This document shows positions 36,981-46,435 of a stretch of DNA of 64,000 bases, one piece after another. Each line of letters begins with the position of its first letter. Position 1 is the stretch's first letter. The DNA comes from Sphingomonas_R arantia. GTDB taxonomy: Bacteria; Pseudomonadota; Alphaproteobacteria; Sphingomonadales; Sphingomonadaceae. Where the stretch lies: contig NZ_JBHUGS010000003.1 of assembly GCF_042682045.1 (NCBI RefSeq), positions 489,697-553,696 of the forward strand. The letters are read 5' to 3'. The notes beneath the pieces are model-generated. The model was not told where the DNA came from, did no database searches, and was given only the letters and a program-made list of their open reading frames with translations. Both the position numbers and the translations under genes were made by a program.

Positions 36981-38648
36981 TCAGGCTTCGATATCGCGCT
37001 TGAACGTCTCCGGCAGGAACACCAGTCCGAGCGCCAGCGTGATCGCCGCCAGCACCACGGGATACCAGAGCCCGTAGTAGATATCGCCCGTCGCCGCGAC
37101 CATCGCGAACGCCGTGGTCGGCAGGAAACCGCCGAACCAGCCATTGGCGATATGATAGGGCAACGACATCGACGTGTAGCGGATGTTGGTCGGGAACAGT
37201 TCGACCAGCAGCGCGGCGATCGGGCCGTAGACCGCCGTCACCAGCAGGACCATGAAGAACAGGATCGCGATGACGAGCGGCGTGTTCATGCCCGCCGGAT
37301 CATATTTCGGCGCATAACCCGCCGCCGCGATCGCGGTCTTCAGCTCGGCCTGATACGCCGTGATCGCCGCCTTGCGCGCTTCACCCGTCACCTTCGACGG
37401 ATCGGGCGCGACGAACGTCTGCCCACCGATCTTGATCTGCGCGATCGTGCCCGCGGGTGCCTCGACATTGGCATAGTTCACGCCGTTCTTGGCCAGGAAC
37501 GACTTGGCGATGTCGCAGCTCTTGGCGTCGAACTTGTTGCGACCGACCGGGTCGAACTGCACCGAACATTCAGCGTCGTGGCTGACAACCGTGATCGGCG
37601 ATGCGGCCTGCGCCGCGGCCAGCGCGGGGTTGGCGGCCTGGGTCAGCATGCCGAACAGCGGGAAGTACGTCAGCGCCGCCACCGCACAGCCCGTCAGGAT
37701 GATCGGCTTGCGCCCGATCTTGTCCGACAACCAGCCGAAGATCACGAAGAACGGCGTTCCCAATGCCAGTGCAATCGCCATCAGCACGTTGGTCGTCGCG
37801 CCGTCGACCTTCAGCATCTTTTCCAGGAAAAACAGCGCGTAGAACTGGCCGGTATACCACACCACCGCCTGGCCCATCGCGGCACCGAACAGCGCGATCA
37901 GCACGATCTTCAGGTTACCCCAGCGCGCGAACGCTTCGGTCAGCGGCGCCTTCGACGTCTTGCCTTCGTCCTTCATCCGCTGGAACGCGGGGCTTTCGGA
38001 AAGCTGGAGACGGATCCACAGCGACACGCCGAGCAGCACGATCGAGATGATGAACGGCAGACGCCAACCCCAGGAAGCGAACGCTTCCTCACCCAGCGCA
38101 AACCGCAATCCGATCACGACGAGCAGCGCCGCGAACAGCCCGAGCGTCGCGGTCGTCTGGATGAAGCTGGTGTAGAGACCACGCCGGTTCGCCGGCGCAT
38201 GTTCCGCGACATAGGTCGCCGCACCGCCATATTCGCCGCCGAGCGCGAGACCCTGCAGCAGTCGCAGGAACACCAGCATCAGCGGCGCCGCGACACCGAT
38301 CGACGCGTAGGACGGCAGCAGGCCGACCGCAAAGGTCGACAGGCCCATGATGCCCATCGTGACGAGGAACGTGTTCTTGCGCCCGACCAGATCGCCGATC
38401 CGCCCGAACACCAGCGCGCCGAACGGCCGGACGGCGAAACCCGCCGCGAACGCACCGAGCGCCAGGATGAACCCGGTCGTCTCGTTCACGCCGGAGAAGA
38501 ACTGCGCCGAGATATAGGTCGCGAGCAGCCCGTAGAGGTAGAAGTCATACCATTCGAACACGGTGCCCAGCGACGAGGCGATGATGACTTTCTTGTCGCT
38601 TTGGAATGTCGCCTTTGGATCGGGCGCTTCGTCGTATGTCGTCGCCAT
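36981..38648 (-). CDS. MFS transporter, metabolite:proton symporter (MHS) type
   Basis: This 555-residue inner-membrane transporter is of the MHS branch (relatives of KgtP, ShiA, ProP). Marks: SSLGTVFEWYDFYLYG at the first helix, GRIGDLVGRKNTF, LALGGEYGGAATYVAEHAP and RRGLYTSFIQ. Between membrane segments 8 and 9 (about 345-440) lies an inserted soluble stretch with two Cys (AECSVQF and KSCDIAK). This makes the protein about 100 residues longer than usual members and probably forms a periplasmic cap. The ATG at 38648 is 17 bases after the porin stop, so the pair is an operon for uptake of an organic acid or similar solute. The neighbour acs hints at acetate or short acids. Confidence 0.87.
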   Translation of the reverse strand: MATTYDEAPDPKATFQSDKKVIIASSLGTVFEWYDFYLYGLLATYISAQFFSGVNETTGFILALGAFAAGFAVRPFGALVFGRIGDLVGRKNTFLVTMGIMGLSTFAVGLLPSYASIGVAAPLMLVFLRLLQGLALGGEYGGAATYVAEHAPANRRGLYTSFIQTTATLGLFAALLVVIGLRFALGEEAFASWGWRLPFIISIVLLGVSLWIRLQLSESPAFQRMKDEGKTSKAPLTEAFARWGNLKIVLIALFGAAMGQAVVWYTGQFYALFFLEKMLKVDGATTNVLMAIALALGTPFFVIFGWLSDKIGRKPIILTGCAVAALTYFPLFGMLTQAANPALAAAQAASPITVVSHDAECSVQFDPVGRNKFDAKSCDIAKSFLAKNGVNYANVEAPAGTIAQIKIGGQTFVAPDPSKVTGEARKAAITAYQAELKTAIAAAGYAPKYDPAGMNTPLVIAILFFMVLLVTAVYGPIAALLVELFPTNIRYTSMSLPYHIANGWFGGFLPTTAFAMVAATGDIYYGLWYPVVLAAITLALGLVFLPETFKRDIEA

Positions 38649-38665
38649 CGCGTCGTCCTTCCTGA

Positions 38666-40201
38666 TCAGAACCCGTATTTCACTGCGAACTCGACCCGGT
38701 CGAGCGCGCCCTTATCCCCCGACAGCAATTCGCGGACGGCGTGGCGATATTCGATGCCCAGGTCGAAACCCTTGGCCGGCGTCCAGAACAGGTTCGCCGC
38801 ACCGCCATAGGATTTGGCGTTGGCCAGACCCGTCACGATCACGCCCTCCGGATAGTCGGCCGACTGGTAGCTGCCCATGAAGGTGGAGCGCACGGTCGCG
38901 CTCCAGCCAAGCTTCAGCGCGGCGAACGCCGCGAAATTGTCGATCCGCCCCAGCGACTGCGCCGTGCCGCCGTAAATCGCGTCCGGCACATAGCCGAGGC
39001 CGAGATAGCGCCCGATCCCCTGGCCATAGGTCGCCATGAACCGCAGGTCGTGACGCGCGCCGAACGGGATCTTGCCCGATCCGGACACGCCCCAGCCGAA
39101 CGCGCTGTCGCCGACGCCCAGCGTATCGGTACGCAGTTCACGTGCGATGCCGGCCAGCGCGAATTCGCCCAGCGTCCCCTTCCAGTTCACGCGCGCCACG
39201 ACGTCGGGCAACCGGTCGTCGTCCGTATCGACCAGCGCGGCGTTGGTCGGCAGCGCGGTCTCGGTCTCCGGGTTCTCCGCGGCCAGCTGCAACGTCATGC
39301 CGGGTCGCAACGGCACGGTATAACGGATCAGCGCCTGGCGGTTGAACACCGTGCCGTCCAGCGGACCGACGAAATCGGTCGTCTCGGGCAGCACGCCCAG
39401 ATTCTGGAACGTCGACCATTCCTGCCCGACCAGCCAGCGGCCATATTCGATGAAGCCGCGCCGGAACGTCGGCGTGTAGGGGTTGGTCGCGCGCTGCGCA
39501 CCCACCGGTGCGGTCGCCAGCGCGAAATCGAATTCGATCAGCGTCTTGATATCCGTCCCGTTCACCGGGGTCGATGTGCTGAACCCAAGCCGCGTCTGGC
39601 GGGCGGACAGCAGCAGGTCCTCGCTGGAAAAACCGCCGCCGACCGGGATCTGCTGCGGCAGGAAGAACTCCTTGCCCAGGCCACCGACCGCGACCTCGCC
39701 GTCGCTGTACCGGCTGGCGATCACGTTCAGCCGGACGAAGCCGTTCAGCTTGACCGTCGTGTTGCCGATCCGGAACCCGTCGCCGGACGGGGAGGACGCG
39801 GTGCTCGATGCGGTGCTGTTCGCCGTGGGGCCGCCCGCCGTCCCGGCGCTCGCGACCTGCGGATTGACGCCTGGACCGGACGATGCGGACGGACCGCTTG
39901 GGCCGGACGAGCCCGACGATGCCGACGCGACGGCGGTCGGTGCCGCGCCAGCCGACGCCCCGGTTGCGACCGGCGCGGTCGAGGCGGCCACCGACGACGA
40001 CGCGCGGCTCCGCACCAGCTCGGATCTGAGGTCGGACACCGCCTGTTCGAGCAGCTTCAGTCGGGCTTCCAGTGCCGCCTCGCGCGCACTGGTCCCGGGC
40101 GAACCGGCACCCTGGGCTGCGGCAGGCCCGGCGGTCGTAACCAGCATGGCAGTGCCCGAAAGCAGCAGCATACGCGATGCGCAGCGTTTGAAACGCCTCA
40201 T
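38666..40201 (-). CDS. DcaP-like outer-membrane porin
   Basis: This 511-residue outer-membrane channel has a signal peptide to about residue 29 (GPAAAQ). A short coiled coil (AALEARLKLLEQAVSDLRSELVRS) follows, then a Ser/Ala/Gly/Pro-rich linker (about 70-140) and a beta-barrel beginning FRIGNTTVKLNGFVRLN and ending VEFAVKYGF. The coiled coil plus barrel layout is that of DcaP-type trimeric porins for negatively charged solutes such as dicarboxylates. ATG 40201 has GGGGAGAGG upstream. It is the first gene of a porin-transporter operon and is divergent from acs. Confidence 0.83.
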   Translation of the reverse strand: MRRFKRCASRMLLLSGTAMLVTTAGPAAAQGAGSPGTSAREAALEARLKLLEQAVSDLRSELVRSRASSSVAASTAPVATGASAGAAPTAVASASSGSSGPSGPSASSGPGVNPQVASAGTAGGPTANSTASSTASSPSGDGFRIGNTTVKLNGFVRLNVIASRYSDGEVAVGGLGKEFFLPQQIPVGGGFSSEDLLLSARQTRLGFSTSTPVNGTDIKTLIEFDFALATAPVGAQRATNPYTPTFRRGFIEYGRWLVGQEWSTFQNLGVLPETTDFVGPLDGTVFNRQALIRYTVPLRPGMTLQLAAENPETETALPTNAALVDTDDDRLPDVVARVNWKGTLGEFALAGIARELRTDTLGVGDSAFGWGVSGSGKIPFGARHDLRFMATYGQGIGRYLGLGYVPDAIYGGTAQSLGRIDNFAAFAALKLGWSATVRSTFMGSYQSADYPEGVIVTGLANAKSYGGAANLFWTPAKGFDLGIEYRHAVRELLSGDKGALDRVEFAVKYGF

Positions 40202-40220
40202 TGGCCTCTCCCCAGCCCGA

Positions 40221-40249
40221 ACGGGTCGACCCGTTTTGTACTGGGTACA
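40221..40249. promoter_or_regulatory. Two palindromes in the porin/acs divergent promoter region
   Basis: ACGGGTCGACCCGT (40221-40234) is a perfect 14-bp palindrome. Three bases on, TGTACTGGGTACA (40237-40249) is a 5-bp inverted repeat with a 3-base spacer. Both lie within 50 bases upstream of the porin start and about 110 bases upstream of acs. They are candidate regulator sites for one or both genes; no known consensus is matched. Confidence 0.35.
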
Positions 40250-40354
40250 TCATCGCGCAGCGGCCGCGCGGCGTTAACCGCGATAAACGTCGTATACCGC
40301 TCACCACGGTCAGCCCATAGATTGCATCGGACGTAGCAAGCGAAAGATGGATCG

Positions 40355-42279
<1,925 letters not shown>

Positions 42280-42283
<4 letters not shown>

Positions 42284-42924
42284 GCGGATCGATCCTGATC
42301 GCGGACGACCATCCGCTGTTCCGCCAGGCGCTCGGCCTGGCGGTCGCCGCCGTGCGCCCCGCCGCGCGCGTGCTCGAAGCGGGCACGCTCGCCCGCGCGG
42401 CGACGCTGGCGGCGGAGACGGACGATCTGGAGTTGATCCTGCTCGACCTGAAGATGCCCGGTGCCACCGGCTATGCCGGCGTCGCGCTGATCCATGCCGA
42501 ACGGCCGACCGTGCCGATCCTGGTCGTCTCCAGCGCGGACGCCGCCGTGGCACTGCCCGAGGTCCGGCGGTTCGGCGCGATCGGTTTTCTCGGCAAGGGC
42601 GCCGACCTCGCCACGATCGAACAGGCGATCGCCGCCGCGCTCGAGGGCCACGCCGCGCCCGCCGAGCCCGACCCGCCCGCCGATCCGACCGACGATGCCT
42701 CCGCCCGCGTCGCATCGCTCACCCCGACGCAGCTCAAGGTCCTGCTCGGCGTGCTCGACGGGCGCTACAACAAGGAAATCGCCTATGATCTCGGCATCAG
42801 TGAGGCGACCGTCCGCGCGCACATGACCGCGGTGCTGCGCAAGCTCGACGTCACCAACCGCACGCAGGCCGCGCTCGCCGCCCGCGCGCTGGGGCTCGAG
42901 CCCCGCCCCGCCATCAAGCGCTGA
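42280..42924 (+). CDS. crbR: CrbR-type response regulator (NarL/FixJ family), apparent CTG start
   Basis: This 214-residue regulator has a receiver domain beginning ILIADDHPLF, phospho-acceptor Asp in LILLDLKMPG and the conserved Lys in FLGKGAD. It ends in a LuxR-type helix-turn-helix (LTPTQLKVLLGVLDGRYNKEIAYDLGISEATVRAHMTAVLRKL). No ATG, GTG or TTG lies between acs codons in this frame and the receiver. The only fitting start is CTG 42280, in a CTGA overlap with the acs stop and 8 bases after AAGGAG. Position next to acs and opposite the CrbS-like kinase supports the CrbR assignment. It overlaps the convergent crbS end by 11 bases. Confidence 0.85.
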
Positions 42925-45900
42925 GCGCGCCCGCCAGCCAGTTGTCGAACGCATCGGGATCGAGCGGCTTGGTCAACAGCGCGACCCCGCACGCCGCGGC
43001 CCGCTGCGCCAGCGCCGGGCCGGGCTCCGCCGTCACCAGCGCCGCGGGGATCGCTGGCAATGCCGCGATCAGCGCCAACCCGTCCATCTCCTCGCCCAGG
43101 TGGAAATCGATCAGCGCCGCATCATACGGCATGCCGATCGCCAGCGCCGCCGCCGCGCTCCCCGCGACATGCACCCGGTGGCCGCGGGCCGACAGCATCG
43201 CGACCATCGCCTCGCACACCCGCGCATCGTCGTCGACGACCAGGATCGTCGCCGCCCGCGCGAACCTCTTCGGCGCCGCGCGCGGCACCGCCACCGGTGC
43301 ATCCGCCGCCTGCGGCAAGGTGAACGCGAACCGGCTCCCGCGCCCGACCTGACTGGTCAACGTCACCGGCGCGCCGAGCAGCCGCGCGGTCCGCTCGACG
43401 ATCGCGAGGCCCAGCCCGACGCCCACATCGTCGCCGCTTTCGAGCCGTTCGAACTCGCCGAAGATCCGCTGGCGGTCCGCCGCCGGAATGCCGATCCCGC
43501 TGTCCCACACCTCGATCAGGATGCCGTCGCCGCGCCGCCGCGCGCCCACCACCACGCCGCCGCGCGCGGTGTAGCGCACCGCGTTCGAAATCAGGTTCTG
43601 GACGATCGACCGCACCATCGTCCCATCGCTTGCCACCACCGCGTCGCCGCACGCCAGGCGCAGCGTAATTCCCTTCTCCGCCGCCCGCGGGGCCAGCCCG
43701 TCGAGCACCTCGCGCAGCAACGGGCGCAGCGCGAATGGCCGCACGACCGGCACGATCCCGCCCGAATCCAGCCGTGAAATGTCGAGCAGCGCGCGCAGCA
43801 GCCGCTCCGCCGCGACGATCGACTGGTCCACCTTCGCCGCCAACGGATGTCCGCCCACCGCGCGGTCCAGCGCCGCGGTGAACAGCCGCGCGGCGTGCAG
43901 CGGCTGGATCAGGTCATGACTCGCCGCGGCCAGGAACCGCGTCTTGTCCGCCGTCGCACGCGCCAGGTCGGCATTGACCGCGGACAGTTCGGCCGTGCGC
44001 TGTTCGACGCGCGCCTCCAGCTCGATCCGCGCGCTTTCCAGCACGTCGCGCGCCTTCGCCTCCGCCGTCACGTCGGAGAAGCACATCACATAGCCGCCAC
44101 CCGGCATGGGCCCACCGACCGTCTTCAGCACGCGGCCGTCGCTCCGCGTGCGCTCGAAACTATGCTGCCGCCCGCGCCGGATGTTCGCCAGCCGGCGTTC
44201 GACATGGCTGTCGACCTCGCCCGGCCCGCACTCGCCGCGCATCGCGTTGAACGCGATCGCGTCGGCCACCGGCGCGCCGACCCGGATCATCCCCGGCGGA
44301 AAGCCGAACATCTCCAGATACCGCGTATTCCACGCGACCAGCGCCAGGTCGCGGTCGACGACGCTCACCGCCGGATCGATATTCTCCAGCGTCGCGGCGA
44401 GCAGCCCCTGCGAGAATTGCAGGCTCTGCCCGCTGGCATCCAGCATCCGCGCCACCTCGATCGCGGACAGCGACGTGCCCGACAGCGCGGATGCCACCAG
44501 CGCGCGGGCCGACGGCGCCCCCACCGCACTCGCGATCAGCCGTTCCGCCGCGCGCGCCTGCGAATGGGCACCGCCGCCCGGTCTGCCGGCTTCGTTCAAC
44601 GCGGCCCGCGCCTTGTCCATCCCCACGAACCGCGCGACGAAATCGAGCAACTCGCCCGACGTCATCGCACGGCCTGCGTCAGGGGCGGCAGGGGCCGCGA
44701 TCATGCTTCGTCCAACCGGCCGCGCCGCGACCAGCGCGTGGACGAACAGATTCGCCGCCAGGCTCGCCACCGCGCCCGTCGCGAACCCGCCCAGCCCGAT
44801 CGCCTCCGCCAGTCCGCTCAGCGGCGCGGCCACGCCCAGCGCGGGGATCAGGACCAGCGCAGCCCATGCGACCAGCCCCGTCGCCAGCCCCGCCTTGGCG
44901 GCCAGCGCGTCGCGCCCCTCCCGCTCGACCGCCAGGATCAGCGCGGGCGCGAACTGCGCCATCGCCGTGAACGCCACCAGCCCCGTCTCCGCCAGCGTGA
45001 CGCCCGTCGGCAGCGCGACCGCGTAGCCGAGCGCGATCGCCATCAGCCCGGCGATCACCGTGCGCCGGACGCGCAGCAGCACGACGCCGGCATCCGCCTC
45101 GCTCGCCACCGCCAGCCGGCGGATCAGCAACGGCGCGAGCAGGTCGTTCGACACCATCGTCGACAGCGCGATCATCTCGACCACCACCATGCCCGTCGCG
45201 GCCGAAAAACCGCCGACGAACACCAGCAACGCGACCGGGAAACTGCCCGCCTGCAACGGCAGCTGGATGACCAGCATGTCGGCCGCGCCGCCCGATCCCG
45301 CGGCCAGCACCGCCAGCGTGATCGGCAGCACCGTCAGGCTGAAGACCGCAAGCGCCCCCACGAACGGCCAGCGCGCGCGCCTGATGTCGCGCGCGTCGTC
45401 GGCCTGCGTCACCGCGATGTGGAACTGCCGCGGCAGGGCAATCGCCGCCACGGCCGCCAGCAACGTCGTCACGAAGAAGTCCGCCCGCAGCGCCCCCGGC
45501 GCGAACAGCGTCGCCAGCCGGTCGACGGCCAGCGCGCGGACCGCGGGCGGCGTATCGGCGATTTGCATCACCGCGAACACCCCGATCGCCAGGAACGCGA
45601 TCAGCTTCACGCTGGCCTCCACCGCCACCGCGAACATGACGCCGGGGTTCTTGCCCGCCGCCTCGTAGCGCCGCGTGCCGAACAGCATCGCGAACACCGC
45701 CAGCACGACCGCGGTCGTCGCCATCGGCAGCAACGTCGATGCATGGTCGGACAGCAGCGCATAGGTCGTCCCGACCGACCGGAGCTGGAGCGCGAGATAC
45801 GGCACCGTGCCGGCCAGCGCGAGCAGCGTTACCAGCGCCGCCACGCCGCGGCTCTTGCCGAACCGCGTCCCGATGAAGTCCGAAACGGACGTCGCGCCAA

Positions 45901-46174
45901 CTTCCTTGGCCACCACGATCAGCCGTTCGAGCCAGCGGATGCCCAGCGCATAGAGCAGGATCGGCCCGAGATAGATCGGCAGATACGCCCAGCCCCCGAC
46001 GCTCGCGCTGCCGACCGCGCCGTAGAATGTCCAGCTGGTGCAATAGACGGTCAGCGACAGCGCATAGGCCGTCCCGCGCCACCGACGGCGCACGCCGTCC
46101 GCCCCGGCCCCGTCGATCCGGTACGCCACGAGGAACAGCAGGCTCGCATAGGCCAGTGCGACGGCAAACAGCAT
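42914..46174 (-). CDS. crbS: CrbS-like sodium/solute symporter-sensor histidine kinase hybrid
   Basis: This 1086-residue inner-membrane protein fuses a 13-segment SLC5-type transporter domain (about 1-490; LTVYCTSWTFYGAVGSA, VGATSVSDFIGTRFGKSRGVA) to a cytoplasmic signalling half. That half has a linker/STAC-like region, a PAS domain (VSVVDRDLALVAWNTRYLEMFGFP), histidine kinase (AAASHDLIQPLHAARLF, with phospho-His; NLISNAVRYT; GIPAADRQRIFGEF; GVGLGLAIV) and a C-terminal receiver (ILVVDDDARV, ALIDFHLGEEMDG). The same layout is known in CrbS, which senses acetate and acts through CrbR on acs. ATG 46174 is preferred over 46213 because it begins the first membrane helix. Convergent with crbR. Confidence 0.88.
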   Translation of the reverse strand: MLFAVALAYASLLFLVAYRIDGAGADGVRRRWRGTAYALSLTVYCTSWTFYGAVGSASVGGWAYLPIYLGPILLYALGIRWLERLIVVAKEVGATSVSDFIGTRFGKSRGVAALVTLLALAGTVPYLALQLRSVGTTYALLSDHASTLLPMATTAVVLAVFAMLFGTRRYEAAGKNPGVMFAVAVEASVKLIAFLAIGVFAVMQIADTPPAVRALAVDRLATLFAPGALRADFFVTTLLAAVAAIALPRQFHIAVTQADDARDIRRARWPFVGALAVFSLTVLPITLAVLAAGSGGAADMLVIQLPLQAGSFPVALLVFVGGFSAATGMVVVEMIALSTMVSNDLLAPLLIRRLAVASEADAGVVLLRVRRTVIAGLMAIALGYAVALPTGVTLAETGLVAFTAMAQFAPALILAVEREGRDALAAKAGLATGLVAWAALVLIPALGVAAPLSGLAEAIGLGGFATGAVASLAANLFVHALVAARPVGRSMIAAPAAPDAGRAMTSGELLDFVARFVGMDKARAALNEAGRPGGGAHSQARAAERLIASAVGAPSARALVASALSGTSLSAIEVARMLDASGQSLQFSQGLLAATLENIDPAVSVVDRDLALVAWNTRYLEMFGFPPGMIRVGAPVADAIAFNAMRGECGPGEVDSHVERRLANIRRGRQHSFERTRSDGRVLKTVGGPMPGGGYVMCFSDVTAEAKARDVLESARIELEARVEQRTAELSAVNADLARATADKTRFLAAASHDLIQPLHAARLFTAALDRAVGGHPLAAKVDQSIVAAERLLRALLDISRLDSGGIVPVVRPFALRPLLREVLDGLAPRAAEKGITLRLACGDAVVASDGTMVRSIVQNLISNAVRYTARGGVVVGARRRGDGILIEVWDSGIGIPAADRQRIFGEFERLESGDDVGVGLGLAIVERTARLLGAPVTLTSQVGRGSRFAFTLPQAADAPVAVPRAAPKRFARAATILVVDDDARVCEAMVAMLSARGHRVHVAGSAAAALAIGMPYDAALIDFHLGEEMDGLALIAALPAIPAALVTAEPGPALAQRAAACGVALLTKPLDPDAFDNWLAGALSA

Positions 46175-46256
46175 GAACGGCTCTCGGTACGTCGATCCGC
46201 GCCCTGCCCGCATGCGACACGCCGGATGCCGGTCACCCTACGCAATCGTCACGACA

Positions 46257-46274
46257 CTGTCATCCGGCTGGCAC
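46257..46274 (+). promoter_or_regulatory. Pho-box-like site 1 (PhoB operator candidate)
   Basis: CTGTCAT (46257-46263), four bases, then CTGGCAC (46268-46274). This is the 7-4-7 direct-repeat layout of a Pho box, matching the CTGTCAT/CTGTCAC unit at 7/7 and 6/7. It lies about 160 bases upstream of the TonB receptor that precedes phospholipase C. Confidence 0.6.
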
Positions 46275-46348
46275 GACGCCTGACGAAGCACCGTCCCGTC
46301 CATAAACCCGCAAGCGCAATATTCATTACATCTCCGTAATAATCCAAG

Positions 46349-46366
46349 CTGTCACGACGACGTCAT
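46349..46366 (+). promoter_or_regulatory. Pho-box-like site 2 (PhoB operator candidate)
   Basis: CTGTCAC (46349-46355), four bases, then ACGTCAT (46360-46366), matching the Pho-box repeat unit at 7/7 and 5/7 with the correct 11-base period. It is 92 bases downstream of site 1 and about 70 bases before the receptor start. Two sites in one promoter region make phosphate control more likely than chance. Confidence 0.55.
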
Positions 46367-46435
46367 TTGCCGCCGACAGGGGCGTCGTGCCGCTGACGAC
46401 CGATCCGAACCGGGCCGCAGCGGTGGGAGATCGAC

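Noticed and set aside
36869..37003. 44-codon ORF after GAAAGGAAA
   Set aside because: It runs through the transporter terminator hairpin and into the antisense end of the transporter gene; no protein features.
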